From Sediminicola luteus (GTDB taxonomy: Bacteria > Bacteroidota > Bacteroidia > Flavobacteriales > Flavobacteriaceae), in assembly GCF_002514735.1 (NCBI RefSeq), contig NZ_KZ300477.1, positions 187,879-251,878 on the forward strand: a DNA stretch of 64,000 nt, written 5' to 3'. Each line of letters begins with the position of its first letter. Within the stretch, counting starts at the first letter, position 1. This document shows positions 36,799 to 46,725 of this stretch, piece after piece. A model generated the notes under the pieces. The model was not told the origin of the DNA. It worked only from the letters and a program-made list of their open reading frames with translations, and searched no databases. Position numbers and translations under genes: made by a program.

Positions 36799-37504
36799 CC
36801 TGTAACACTTCAAGCGATTTGGGTTTTCTAAAACCGTGCAAATGTAATTCAAAATACAGCAGTAAGCGGCGAAGTAGTTCTTGCCTTTGCTCTTTTCGCA
36901 GTTTGACTTGGTGTACTACATCAAAATTCGTGCCCAATAGCGCTTTGAACACCCCTAAAATCTCCCCATCTAACATTGGGTTTAGGCTTGGCTTGGCCAC
37001 GAAACCACCCGAAAGCAGATCAAAATAATCGAGATGAGCCTCGGAATCATCCGGATAAAAGCCCAGGTACTTGGTCAGCTCCAACAAAAAACCCAGATGA
37101 AAATTGGAAATAGAATCATGGGTGTCGAGCCAAAGCAGGACGGTTTCCAAAAAATCGAACATGGCCGAGTCCGCCGTTTCCTCTAACAACGAATTGGCCA
37201 GCACCTCGGCTAAAAACAGGGCCATACTGCTCTTTACAAAATCGGTATGCAGACTTTGGTACGGATACAGCACCTTCGCCTCTTTGATACGCTCCAAATT
37301 TCCCGAATTGCGATGTACGGCCACCAGCTCTAATTGGGTCAGGGGCTGAAAATGCGCCGCCCGCACTTTTCCTTTCTTAGACGCCAATACCCCTTTAAGC
37401 ATATAGGATTTAAGTCCGTCGGAAGCCGTATAAGCCCTAACGATCAAACTGGTATCGGAATACTTCAGCGAAGTAAGTACTATGGCTTTGGTAGTGAGTT
37501 GCAC
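36776..37504 (-). CDS. recO: DNA repair protein RecO
   Basis: A 242-residue recombination mediator that helps RecA load onto SSB-coated single strands in the RecF pathway. The N-terminal OB fold is seen (KAIVLTSLKYSDTSLIVRAYT, about 6-26), followed by GVLASKKGKVRAAHFQPLTQLELV. The C-terminal half is helical with a zinc-finger-less ending, as usual in Bacteroidota. It is upstream of the haem-type receptor. Confidence 0.93.
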   Translation of the reverse strand: MQLTTKAIVLTSLKYSDTSLIVRAYTASDGLKSYMLKGVLASKKGKVRAAHFQPLTQLELVAVHRNSGNLERIKEAKVLYPYQSLHTDFVKSSMALFLAEVLANSLLEETADSAMFDFLETVLLWLDTHDSISNFHLGFLLELTKYLGFYPDDSEAHLDYFDLLSGGFVAKPSLNPMLDGEILGVFKALLGTNFDVVHQVKLRKEQRQELLRRLLLYFELHLHGFRKPKSLEVLQDVFEHYI

Positions 37505-37548
37505 CGGGTAAAGATAGTGGATCTAAAGCTCTGGAATCGTATACAAAA

Positions 37549-37576
37549 AAAGCCCGCTGGTTTCCCTACGGACTTT
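37549..37576 (-). terminator. Rho-independent terminator downstream of gdhA
   Basis: An 8-bp stem (AAAGCCCG with CGGACTTT, one G-U wobble on the minus strand) followed there by seven Ts. A second weaker hairpin, AAACCT/AGGTTT, sits at 37601-37623. Both lie within 105 bp of the gdhA stop. Confidence 0.75.
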
Positions 37577-37650
37577 TCGAATTATTCAAGTTGACTCGCT
37601 AAACCTACCCCTTGGCAGGTTTTTGCGACTAATAGCCTAATCTAAAGCGG

Positions 37651-39003
<1,353 letters not shown>

Positions 39004-39096
39004 TTATAAGATAGTGATATTGCTAAATTGAAAATTTAACGCCAAAATTATGGTATTTATATAATCCAAACGCCCTTTTTCTGAAAATTTTACATT

Positions 39097-40257
39097 CTAA
39101 ATTGCGCTAAGGGCAGCATCGAGATCGGCTTTGAGGTCTTCTACGTCCTCAATTCCAACACTTAAACGAATCAAAGCATCTACTACACCGCTCTTTTCCC
39201 TTTCGGTTTTAGGGATACTGGCATGGGTCATACTCGCAGGGTGTCCGGCCAAACTTTCTACCCCGCCCAAAGACTCGGCCAAAGTGAATAGTTTTAAGTT
39301 TTCTACAATGCTAATGGCATCTTCAAAACTGGCCCCTTTAGGCACAAAGGAAATCATACCACCAAACCCATCCATTTGAGCTTTGGCCACGTTATGGTTC
39401 GGGTGATCTTCAAATCCGGGCCAATACACGCTTTCGATTTTAGGGTGTGTTTTCAAATAATTGGCGATGCCAGCTCCGTTTTGGCAGTGTCGCTCCATAC
39501 GCACATGCAAGGTCTTAATACCCCGCAACAACAAAAAGCTATCCATGGGACCGCACACGGCACCTGAGGCATTCTGTATAAAGAGCAATTTATCGGCCAA
39601 GGCTTTATCTTTTACCACCAAAGCCCCAGCGACCACATCGCTATGTCCGCCCAAATATTTAGTGGCCGAATGCATTACGATATCGGCCCCCAGATCCAAA
39701 GGCCTTTGTAAATAAGGCGTGGCAAAGGTATTGTCTACTGCCAATAGCACCTTATGTTTTTGGGCCACCGCACTCACCGCTTTAATGTCGATAATATTCA
39801 TCATGGGATTGGTAGGGGTCTCTACCCAAATGAGTTTGGTGTTTTCGTTTACCAGATCGGCAATGGCTTGGGTATCTTGCATGGCGGTAAAGTGAAAGGT
39901 AATGCCGAATTTTTCAAATACTTGTTTGAATAAACGATAGCTCCCTCCATATAAATCGTTGGTAGAAATCACTTCATCGCCAGGTTGCAACAACTTCATT
40001 ACCGCATCCATGGCGGCCAATCCACTGGCGAAACCTAGCCCGTAACTACCATTTTCAATACTGGCCAGGGCACTCTCTAAAGCCGCCCGTGTTGGGTTGC
40101 CCGATCGCGAATACTCAAACCCTTGGTGTCCGCCCGGCGTGCTTTGCGCATAGGTAGAGGTTTGGTAGATCGGCGGCATTACGGCCCCGTAGGCCTTATC
40201 GGGAGATTGACCACCATGAATGGCCTTACTATTGAATTTCAAATTTTTATCGTCCAT
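39097..40257 (-). CDS. metB: Cystathionine gamma-synthase / Cys-Met PLP enzyme
   Basis: A 386-residue PLP-dependent enzyme of the Cys/Met metabolism family. The Schiff-base lysine is K200 in HSATKYLGGHSD; the YSRSGNPTRAALE phosphate-binding block (about 49-61) and AESLGGVESLAGHP near the end are typical. Family members act as cystathionine gamma-synthase, beta-lyase or gamma-lyase; sequence alone leaves this open, with gamma-synthase slightly favoured. No adjacent methionine genes. Confidence 0.9.
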   Translation of the reverse strand: MDDKNLKFNSKAIHGGQSPDKAYGAVMPPIYQTSTYAQSTPGGHQGFEYSRSGNPTRAALESALASIENGSYGLGFASGLAAMDAVMKLLQPGDEVISTNDLYGGSYRLFKQVFEKFGITFHFTAMQDTQAIADLVNENTKLIWVETPTNPMMNIIDIKAVSAVAQKHKVLLAVDNTFATPYLQRPLDLGADIVMHSATKYLGGHSDVVAGALVVKDKALADKLLFIQNASGAVCGPMDSFLLLRGIKTLHVRMERHCQNGAGIANYLKTHPKIESVYWPGFEDHPNHNVAKAQMDGFGGMISFVPKGASFEDAISIVENLKLFTLAESLGGVESLAGHPASMTHASIPKTEREKSGVVDALIRLSVGIEDVEDLKADLDAALSAI

Positions 40258-40364
40258 ATCTTTATAGAATCATACCCAAGTTCGGGCGTATAGTTGCAAA
40301 CAAAAATACCCTACTCTACCCAAGAAAACAATTAGCCTTATTTTTGGGTGGTAATTCCCAAGTT

Positions 40365-41123
40365 ATGACCTTATCTGTCCGAAACATTTTACCCTGGGTA
40401 CTCTTGTTGTGCCTTATTGGTTGTAAAGAAGACCCAAGCCTTACGTTCGAGAGTTGGGAACATAATTCAAAAGCCCCGAATGTATCCGTAAAAATCCCCA
40501 TAGCAAAAGGATTGGAACCTTTGGCCCAAAATATAAATACCGCCCTCAGGGAAACCCTTATCGCTACCTTGGATTTTGAGGAAGAGACCCAAACCGATTC
40601 CATTGCCGATGCCATTCTATCATTTCAAAAAGTGTACAATGACTTTAGGGGCGATCATCCCAGCCTGTCGGCCGAATGGGAGGCTGAAATGGAGGCCCAA
40701 GTGAATTTTACCAATAAAAACCTAATATCTATTCGACTAGAAACCTATATGTACACCGGAGGCGCCCATGGTCTAGGTACGGTAGAATTTTTGAACTTTG
40801 ATAAACTTACCGGGGAACCCTTGGAGAATTGGGAGTTTTTTGACGATATGGAAGGCTTTGAACGTTTGGCTGAGAAAAAATTCAGGATACAGGAGCACAT
40901 TCCGCCCAACGGCAACATTAACACCACGGGTTTTATGTTCGAAGACGACCACTTCCACCTTCCGGAGAATATAGGCCTTACCAAAAAAGGGCTCTTACTT
41001 TTATACAACCCCTACGAGATCGCCTCCTATGCCGATGGCAGTATTTCCTTGACCATTCCTTGGGACGAAGTCCAAACCTATCTGATAAGAAAACTGAAAA
41101 CCAACGACCAAAGCGTCAACTGA
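40365..41123 (+). CDS. DUF3298/DUF4163 domain lipoprotein
   Basis: A 252-residue exported lipoprotein. The ATG at 40365 is preferred over a TTG seven codons earlier; it gives a signal peptide and lipobox LIGC (Cys20). The mature part matches the DUF4163/DUF3298 pair seen in RsiV-like proteins: FRGDHPSLSAEWEAEMEAQVNF, YMYTGGAHGLGTVEFLNFDKLTGE (TGGAHG being diagnostic) and GSISLTIPWDEV. RsiV binds lysozyme as an anti-sigma factor in Bacillus, but this lipoprotein lacks the anti-sigma part. It begins a plus-strand group with the ArsC-like and EamA genes, spaced 10 and 17 bp. Confidence 0.88.
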   Translation: MTLSVRNILPWVLLLCLIGCKEDPSLTFESWEHNSKAPNVSVKIPIAKGLEPLAQNINTALRETLIATLDFEEETQTDSIADAILSFQKVYNDFRGDHPSLSAEWEAEMEAQVNFTNKNLISIRLETYMYTGGAHGLGTVEFLNFDKLTGEPLENWEFFDDMEGFERLAEKKFRIQEHIPPNGNINTTGFMFEDDHFHLPENIGLTKKGLLLLYNPYEIASYADGSISLTIPWDEVQTYLIRKLKTNDQSVN

Positions 41124-41133
41124 TTTCCCGATA

Positions 41134-41487
41134 ATGAAGAAAACCTATCACCTTAGTAGTTGCGATACCTGTAAAAGGATTTTAAACTCTTGGCCCCTTT
41201 CGGAAGACCACATCCTCCAAGACATAAAAAAAGAACCCTTGACCCCCGATCAACTGGAAGAACTTTTCGAAATGAGTGGCAGCTATAAGGCATTGATCAA
41301 TGGAAGGGCCCGACTATTCAAGGAAAAAGGACTTACCGCCAAAACCATAGACGAAGACCAGGCCAAAGCCTTGCTGTTGGAACATTATACCTTCTTAAAG
41401 CGCCCCGTTACCATTTTGGGAAACCAGCTTTTTATAGGTAATGGCAAAAAAGAAGTGGCTGCCGTGGCCGAAGCCTTGGCCCAATAA
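41134..41487 (+). CDS. ArsC/Spx-family protein (arsenate reductase-like)
   Basis: A 117-residue thioredoxin-fold protein of the ArsC/Spx group. The CxxC is C10/C13 (SSCDTCKR) and the cis-proline region is FLKRPVTIL. A CxxC rather than a single CxxS is more common in Spx and YffB-type members. It starts 10 bp after the DUF3298 lipoprotein and 17 bp before the EamA transporter, so probably one operon. No ars genes are adjacent, so arsenate reduction is not established. Confidence 0.88.
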   Translation: MKKTYHLSSCDTCKRILNSWPLSEDHILQDIKKEPLTPDQLEELFEMSGSYKALINGRARLFKEKGLTAKTIDEDQAKALLLEHYTFLKRPVTILGNQLFIGNGKKEVAAVAEALAQ

Positions 41488-41504
41488 CCTCAACCGAAAC
41501 CCCT

Positions 41505-42395
41505 ATGTTGCTTAGCAAACGAACCTTGGCCCTAGGGGCAGCTTTCGGAGCTTCGGTAATCTATGGCATTAACCACACCATTGCCAAAGGGGTAATGCCC
41601 GATTATGTAGGTCCGTTCGCTTTTATATTGCTTAGGGTATGTGGGGCGGCTCTACTTTTCTGGCTATTGTTCCCTTTTTCACCAAAGGAAAAGATTGAAA
41701 GAAAGGACTGGGGACGTATTTTGATCTGCTCCCTTTTGGGCATGGTGGTAAATATGCTGGCTTTTTTTAAGGGATTACAGCTCTCTACCCCAATCAACAG
41801 TTCGGTCTTGGTAACCATAACCCCTATAATCACTTTGGTACTTTCGGCCTTTTTGATCAAGGAAAAAGTGACCTGGATCAAAGCCATCGGTATTTTCTTG
41901 GGCTTGATCGGGGCATTGGCCTTAATCCTTTTCGGGGCCGAAATACGCAGCGATGCCCCAAACATTCCGTTGGGGAATAGTCTCTTCGTGTTAAACGCTA
42001 CGGTGTATGGCACCTATTTGATCTTGGTTAAAAAACTGATGGAAAAATACCACCCCTTTACCGTAATGCGTTGGCTCTTTACCATAGCGGTCATTATTAA
42101 CCTACCCATCACCTATCCCGAATTTTCGTTAATCCAATGGGCCACTATGCCCACCCATGTCTACTGGGTCATCGCCTATGTGATCATAGGCACCACCTGT
42201 TTAACCTATTTGTTCAATGTCTATGCCCTCACCCAGCTTAAAGCCTCTACGGTAAGCGCCTTTATCTATGTACAACCTTTGATCGGCATCCTTTTCGCCC
42301 TGTTCTCGGGTAAAGATGCGCTGACCACGGTAAAAATAGTCGCCGCCTGCCTGGTGTTTCTTGGGGTATATCTGAGCAGTAAGCAAATACGATAG
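41505..42395 (+). CDS. EamA-family (DMT superfamily) transporter
   Basis: A 296-residue inner-membrane protein with ten predicted helices in two five-helix EamA repeats (about 10-140 and 155-292). The repeat ends are seen as KEKVTWIKAIGIFLGLIGALALIL and KDALTTVKIVAACLVFLGVYLS. Such transporters export amino acids, purines or other metabolites; the cargo is unknown. Last gene of the DUF3298 - ArsC-like - EamA group. Confidence 0.92.
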   Translation: MLLSKRTLALGAAFGASVIYGINHTIAKGVMPDYVGPFAFILLRVCGAALLFWLLFPFSPKEKIERKDWGRILICSLLGMVVNMLAFFKGLQLSTPINSSVLVTITPIITLVLSAFLIKEKVTWIKAIGIFLGLIGALALILFGAEIRSDAPNIPLGNSLFVLNATVYGTYLILVKKLMEKYHPFTVMRWLFTIAVIINLPITYPEFSLIQWATMPTHVYWVIAYVIIGTTCLTYLFNVYALTQLKASTVSAFIYVQPLIGILFALFSGKDALTTVKIVAACLVFLGVYLSSKQIR

Positions 42396-42488
42396 GCCAA
42401 AACCAATCCCTTCATTCCTAAACAGTAAGCCAATTCTCAAAAATTCCCGTTTATGCCGCTCACCTATAAGGTTTGATTAAACCATTCC

Positions 42489-42504
42489 TAGACTTTAAAG
42501 TCTA
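42489..42504. promoter_or_regulatory. 16-bp perfect palindrome upstream of the PKD-ADC lipoprotein gene
   Basis: TAGACTTTAAAGTCTA is fully self-complementary and ends 23 bp before the ATG at 42528. A half-copy (GACTTTAA) lies at 42518-42525. It could be an operator or form a hairpin in the leader. Confidence 0.4.
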
Positions 42505-42527
42505 TACCTCTACAAAAGACTTTAACC

Positions 42528-43562
42528 ATGAACAAATCTATCTTAACCTTCCTACTTATAAGTATTTTTATGACCTCGTGCAGTAATGAAGATACTACCG
42601 AAACCCTATCGGTAGTGGCCGATTTTGAAACAGAAATACTTTTAGGTGAGAACCAAGCCATAGTCAGCCTAAAAAATCTATCTCGCAACGCTACCTCCTA
42701 TTCATGGTCTTTCCCAAATGGCACCTCAGACGGCCTAAACGAAGAGAATCCGACCGCCACTTATATAGAAAACGGAGCCTATACCATTACCCTGGTCGCT
42801 TCGAACGGAACACAAACCGATACGAAAACCATAGAAATTACCATAGATAGCATTACGGAAAACAGTTATGTACCCTACCGTTATCTTGAGAACGACGGCA
42901 TATTTATGTATTATGAGACCGAAAATGAAGCCGTTTACCGAAGTTTGATCCCCGACGCCTTTAACATGCCCAGCCGCATGGTGGTTTTTGCCTTTTTCAA
43001 CGATTTCTACAAATTGGATTACGGAGCTTCGCCATACAAAGAAAATGCCCTATCGATACTGGTGGAGTACCAAGGGGAAGAATTTTTTCATTGTGTTTAT
43101 ATGCCGGTAACCGACGAACACTCTATGTGGGCGGGTATTCTTGGATTGGGATTGCCTAAAACCATGGGTGAAATTGATTTTTATAGGGAAGATCCAATAT
43201 ATAGAGGAGAAGCTTTGAATCAGTTGGGCGGTACCATGGATATGCGCATAGACACCGAAAATTATGTCATAGATAGTGATGCGAAACAAGCACTGATCGA
43301 CCTTCAAAAACTAAAATCGTTACAGATTAGAAACGGTAAGATCGTAGTGGTCGGAAATTCGGGCGGAAACGACAACAGCGTTATTCAAACGGCCAAGCAA
43401 TACCCGAACCGCATGACCTTGACATTTGGCGAAGCCAGCCTAAGAATGAATACCGAAGAAATCGCATTTGACCATCCGTTGGATTTAACCCCTTCGCAAA
43501 TCATTGGCGGGTTTTACCTAAAGAACACCATTCCTTTTGGTTTAACCGGTAACCCATTTTAA
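42528..43562 (+). CDS. Lipoprotein with PKD domain fused to acetoacetate decarboxylase-like domain
   Basis: A 344-residue lipoprotein (lipobox MTSC, Cys18). Residues about 28-108 are a PKD domain (SWSFPNGTSDGLNEENPTATY and GAYTITLVASNG). Residues about 115-344 resemble acetoacetate decarboxylase: PSRMVVFAFFNDFYK, a GASPYKENALSILVEYQG block, and GLGLPKTMGEIDFYR. In the classic enzyme two adjacent lysines sit here; this protein has K211 followed by Thr, so decarboxylation is uncertain. Surface-exposed ADC-like domains are unusual. It stands alone; the strong 16-bp palindrome lies upstream. Confidence 0.75.
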   Translation: MNKSILTFLLISIFMTSCSNEDTTETLSVVADFETEILLGENQAIVSLKNLSRNATSYSWSFPNGTSDGLNEENPTATYIENGAYTITLVASNGTQTDTKTIEITIDSITENSYVPYRYLENDGIFMYYETENEAVYRSLIPDAFNMPSRMVVFAFFNDFYKLDYGASPYKENALSILVEYQGEEFFHCVYMPVTDEHSMWAGILGLGLPKTMGEIDFYREDPIYRGEALNQLGGTMDMRIDTENYVIDSDAKQALIDLQKLKSLQIRNGKIVVVGNSGGNDNSVIQTAKQYPNRMTLTFGEASLRMNTEEIAFDHPLDLTPSQIIGGFYLKNTIPFGLTGNPF

Positions 43563-43588
43563 GATCAAAAAAGAGCAGCTAAAAAGAG

Positions 43589-43607
43589 CGGGCAAACCGA
43601 GTTTACC
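43589..43607. terminator. Possible bidirectional hairpin between convergent genes
   Basis: GGGCAAAC and GTTTACCC form an 8-bp stem with one mismatch and a 3-nt loop, overlapping the thioesterase stop codon. There is no long T-run, so termination is uncertain. Confidence 0.3.
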
Positions 43608-44082
43608 CTTCTAGGTTTTGGGGCTTCTTAAAGTGCTTACGTGTATCGGCCTTGGTCAGTATGCGAAAGTCTTCACTTTTCTCCAAATCCATAAAAGATT
43701 TTAACAAAGGTTCTGGTAAGCCTGTAAGTTCACGGGCTTTAAGGTCGATCCAGGCGCCCATCATCTCGCAATGGGCTAGGTTACGCCCTTTGTAATCGTA
43801 AAAATTGTGGTGGAATTCAAAGAACATACAGTCTTCACTAAGGCCTTTGACCTCTACGGAGACCCGAATCGGTTTTCCGGGAAAAACTTCCTTAAAATAA
43901 TAAGTATGCTCGTAAAAGGCAACAGGGCCTATATTGTATTCGGACATTACATTTTGAGAAAAACCCATTTCCAATAGAAAACTTAATCGGGCATGACTCA
44001 TAAAATTGGTATAGGCCGAATTGGCCAAATGTCTATTGGCATCAAGATCACTCCATCGAACTTCAAACTCCTTTACATACAT
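43603..44082 (-). CDS. Acyl-CoA thioesterase (hot-dog fold, 4HBT type)
   Basis: A 159-residue single hot-dog-fold protein. I take the ATG at 44082 as start; the frame runs 25 codons further but only the shorter form begins in the family pattern (YVKEFEVRWSDLDANRHLANSAYTNFM). The RWSDLDANRHL motif with Asp, typical of the 4-hydroxybenzoyl-CoA thioesterase group, is complete. It should hydrolyse a medium- or aromatic-acyl-CoA. The stop of a toxin-antitoxin pair lies upstream. Confidence 0.9.
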   Translation of the reverse strand: MYVKEFEVRWSDLDANRHLANSAYTNFMSHARLSFLLEMGFSQNVMSEYNIGPVAFYEHTYYFKEVFPGKPIRVSVEVKGLSEDCMFFEFHHNFYDYKGRNLAHCEMMGAWIDLKARELTGLPEPLLKSFMDLEKSEDFRILTKADTRKHFKKPQNLEG

Positions 44083-44160
44083 GATACAGCTATTTTTATT
44101 ATGCGTGCATAGCAAAAGTAGGGTATTTACTTTTACTCCATAGTAAACAGGCACCAATAA

Positions 44161-44442
44161 TTAAGATAAAGGTCGTCTTTTGGTATGCAGCACAGCATGT
44201 ATATATACAATCTGACCTTCTACGGTATAATGAACACCATACGGAAAACGTTTGGTAAAAACGATCATAACGTCGCGATATCGCTTTTGGAATAAATAGG
44301 GATTATCAGAGATAAAGTTAAAACATGCATCTAGGGCATCCACAAAATCGAGTCCCAAACCAGACAAAGCATTTTCATACCAAGAAATGGCATTTTCAAT
44401 ATCAGCTTGGGCTTCAGGTTTTACTATGACCTTATGTGCCAT
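44161..44442 (-). CDS. RelE/ParE-type toxin (second module)
   Basis: A 93-residue RelE/ParE superfamily toxin: VIVKPEAQADIENAISWYENALSGLGLDFVDAL is the usual opening helix pair and KRFPYGVHYTVEGQIVYIHAVLHTKRRP the usual ending with basic residues. The antitoxin gene upstream overlaps it by 11 bp. The target (gyrase or ribosome-bound mRNA) is not determined. Confidence 0.88.
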   Translation of the reverse strand: MAHKVIVKPEAQADIENAISWYENALSGLGLDFVDALDACFNFISDNPYLFQKRYRDVMIVFTKRFPYGVHYTVEGQIVYIHAVLHTKRRPLS

Positions 44443-44671
44443 ACTTTTTTAACAAGGTATTTTTAAAAGTATCCCATTCCACGCCAGCCTGTTTGTCTAA
44501 TTGATGGTTGGCCAATCGTTTGTCCAACAACACCTTCACCTCATCCGTCAATTCAAACTGATGTGTGTCAGAGCCATATTCCTCTGCCAAAGCCTTTACA
44601 AGCTTTAGAAAGGCCTCATCTGCATCAACCAAATAATCAATTACACTTTTCCTTAACTCAGAAACTGACAT
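44432..44671 (-). CDS. Antitoxin of second toxin-antitoxin module
   Basis: A 79-residue protein beginning at the ATG at 44671; an in-frame TTG at 44680 is possible but less likely. MSVSELRKSVIDYLVDADEAFLKLVKAL followed by DEVKVLLDKRLANH resembles small addiction-module proteins of the ParD/RelB-like kind. It precedes the toxin and overlaps it. An inverted repeat TTAACTTTAGTTAA immediately upstream (44681-44694) is a good candidate operator. Confidence 0.75.
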   Translation of the reverse strand: MSVSELRKSVIDYLVDADEAFLKLVKALAEEYGSDTHQFELTDEVKVLLDKRLANHQLDKQAGVEWDTFKNTLLKKYGT

Positions 44672-44680
44672 ATACCTCAA

Positions 44681-44694
44681 TTAACTTTAGTTAA
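44681..44694. promoter_or_regulatory. Probable autoregulatory operator of the second toxin-antitoxin module
   Basis: TTAACT-TT-AGTTAA is a perfect inverted repeat of two 6-bp arms, starting 9 bp upstream of the antitoxin ATG. Type II antitoxins usually repress at such sites. Binding is inferred. Confidence 0.5.
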
Positions 44695-44813
44695 AGATAC
44701 AAAAATGGCCTTAGCATTGATTTCTTGCAGAAAATCAAAAAGGTCAAAATTTTCATTCCCCATGTTAGTGTTTTCGTACACCTTTTGTATTTTCGAACTA
44801 TAAATTCCAACGC

Positions 44814-45779
44814 ATGACACCTTTTGAAGCTATTTCTGAGTTAAAATCGCAGATGTCCCGATCTATCATCGGACAAGACACCCTGATCGATCGTATAGTC
44901 CTCACCCTATTGGCCGATGGCAATATGCTGTTGGAAGGCCTACCCGGTTTGGCCAAGACACGTGCCATAAAGACCATGGCCCAACATTTGGAATGTGGCC
45001 TTAGCCGAATCCAGTTTACCCCGGATCTTTTGCCTACCGATATTACGGGAACAGAGATATACCAACCCGAGGAAAAAGAAAAATTCCACTTTCAGGAAGG
45101 CCCAATTTTCAGCAACCTGATTTTGGCCGATGAAATCAACAGGGCGCCGGCCAAAGTACAGTCGGCCTTATTGGAAGCCATGGAGGAACGTCAGGTAACC
45201 GTAGCCGGTAAAACCTATAAAATGGACCCCTTGTTCATGGTAATGGCTACCCAAAACCCGGTAGAGCAAGAAGGTACCTATCCGTTGCCTGAAGCGCAAA
45301 TGGACCGTTTTTTGATCCATACCATAATCGATTACCCAGACGATGCCGCCGAACTTGAGATCTTACGTCTCAACAAAAAAGAGAACAGCGGCAAAAAAGA
45401 GAGCGAGAAGGTAACCATAGCCCAAGAGCAGGTATTTGCCGCCAGAAAAGAAATTGCCGCCATCAAAGTGTCGGAAGAACTCGAAAAATATATGGTGAGT
45501 TTAATCTCGGCCACCCGCTACCCCGACCGCTACAATGCCGAACTGGCCCAGTGGATCGAGTATGGTGCGAGTCCGCGTGGTACCATTGCCCTAGATCGTT
45601 GTTCTCGGGTAAACGCCTGGATGGAGGGTAAAGACTATGTGAGTCCCGAGAACGTGCACAACGTAATAAAAGATGTACTACGCCACAGAATAGCCCTAAG
45701 TTATAAAGGTCGTGCCGAAGGTATCTCTATGGATCAATTGATTGATAAGATCTTGGAAGTCGTTGCCGTTATCGCCTAA
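44814..45779 (+). CDS. moxR: MoxR-family AAA+ ATPase
   Basis: A 321-residue AAA+ protein with intact Walker A (LLEGLPGLAKTR, about 41-52) and Walker B (LILADEINRAP) and the sensor region MATQNPVEQEGTYPLPEAQMDRF. MoxR ATPases act as chaperones for von Willebrand A domain complexes and metal insertion. It is the first gene of the six-gene bat operon, which overlaps or nearly overlaps throughout. The usual length is about 320-330. Confidence 0.95.
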   Translation: MTPFEAISELKSQMSRSIIGQDTLIDRIVLTLLADGNMLLEGLPGLAKTRAIKTMAQHLECGLSRIQFTPDLLPTDITGTEIYQPEEKEKFHFQEGPIFSNLILADEINRAPAKVQSALLEAMEERQVTVAGKTYKMDPLFMVMATQNPVEQEGTYPLPEAQMDRFLIHTIIDYPDDAAELEILRLNKKENSGKKESEKVTIAQEQVFAARKEIAAIKVSEELEKYMVSLISATRYPDRYNAELAQWIEYGASPRGTIALDRCSRVNAWMEGKDYVSPENVHNVIKDVLRHRIALSYKGRAEGISMDQLIDKILEVVAVIA

Positions 45780-45789
45780 TCCGTTTGCG

Positions 45790-46725
45790 TTGAAACAGCC
45801 CGAAAAAAATCCGGATATCTTTATTTCCCTCGAAGACCTATTGCGTTTCGAGTGGATGCATAGCCTATTCCCTTCGAAATTGGGCAAGCAACGCTCCAAC
45901 TCCATATTATCGGGCAGGTTTGCCTCGCGCCAACGTGGTCGCGGACTCGACTTTGAAGAATCGCGCCCCTATACCATTGGCGACGATATTCGAAATATAG
46001 ACTGGAAGGTAACCGCCAAAACGGGCACCACCCATACCAAGGTATTTACCGAGGAAAAGGAGAAACCCGCATTTATTTTCGTTGATCAATCGCCTACCAT
46101 GGGTTTTGGTTCACAACAAAAGACCAAGTCGGTTACGGCGGCCCAATTGGCGGCCATTGCGGCCTATAAAGTTTTAAAAAGCGGCGACCGGGTCGGCGGC
46201 ATGGTTTATACTGGTAACGGTTACGAACTGGTGACCCCAAAACGCGACCGACGGAATATTCTTCATTTTTTCCAAAAGATAGTTGAAGCCAACAACCAGA
46301 TTTACCAACCCCACGATTTCGATTTTTCCGAAAGCCTGAAAACCATAGTCTCCAAATTGCACAATGTGGTTACCCACGATTTTATGGTGGTCTTTATCAG
46401 CGATTTTTACCGCTACGACCCCAAAGTCTTGGAGTCACTTTGTGAAATAGCCGAACATAACGATTTGTTGTTGCTTAAAGTTCAAGACCCTATGGAGGTA
46501 GAGTTACCGCATCAAAAATTAACCTTGGGCGATGGCCAAAAGCAAATTCAGATCGATGGCCGTAAAAAGAACCTTCCGCCCCAATTAAAGGCCGATTTTG
46601 AGCAGAATTTCAAGCAATTCGAAACCGAATTGGCCAAATACAACATACCCATCTACCCTATAAGCACGGTGGGCAAGGTAGAAGACCAATTACTCGAACA
46701 TTTTAATCCGGCCCTAAGAAAATGA
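45790..46725 (+). CDS. DUF58 protein of the bat operon
   Basis: A 311-residue protein (from TTG 45790; an alternative TTG at 45742 would overlap moxR by 38 bp; this shorter start matches the family, which begins just before ISLEDLLRF). The DUF58 signature is seen in GRGLDFEESRPYTIGDDIRNIDWKVTAKTG, followed by a VWA-like fold with FIFVDQSPTMGFG. In bat operons DUF58 proteins accompany MoxR in assembling or checking membrane VWA proteins. No membrane helix is evident. Confidence 0.9.
   Translation: MKQPEKNPDIFISLEDLLRFEWMHSLFPSKLGKQRSNSILSGRFASRQRGRGLDFEESRPYTIGDDIRNIDWKVTAKTGTTHTKVFTEEKEKPAFIFVDQSPTMGFGSQQKTKSVTAAQLAAIAAYKVLKSGDRVGGMVYTGNGYELVTPKRDRRNILHFFQKIVEANNQIYQPHDFDFSESLKTIVSKLHNVVTHDFMVVFISDFYRYDPKVLESLCEIAEHNDLLLLKVQDPMEVELPHQKLTLGDGQKQIQIDGRKKNLPPQLKADFEQNFKQFETELAKYNIPIYPISTVGKVEDQLLEHFNPALRK

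Noticed and set aside
37601-37623. Second hairpin near the gdhA end as a plus-strand terminator
   Set aside because: A short T-run follows on the plus strand, but no plus-strand gene lies upstream that it could end. I treat it as part of the gdhA terminator area.
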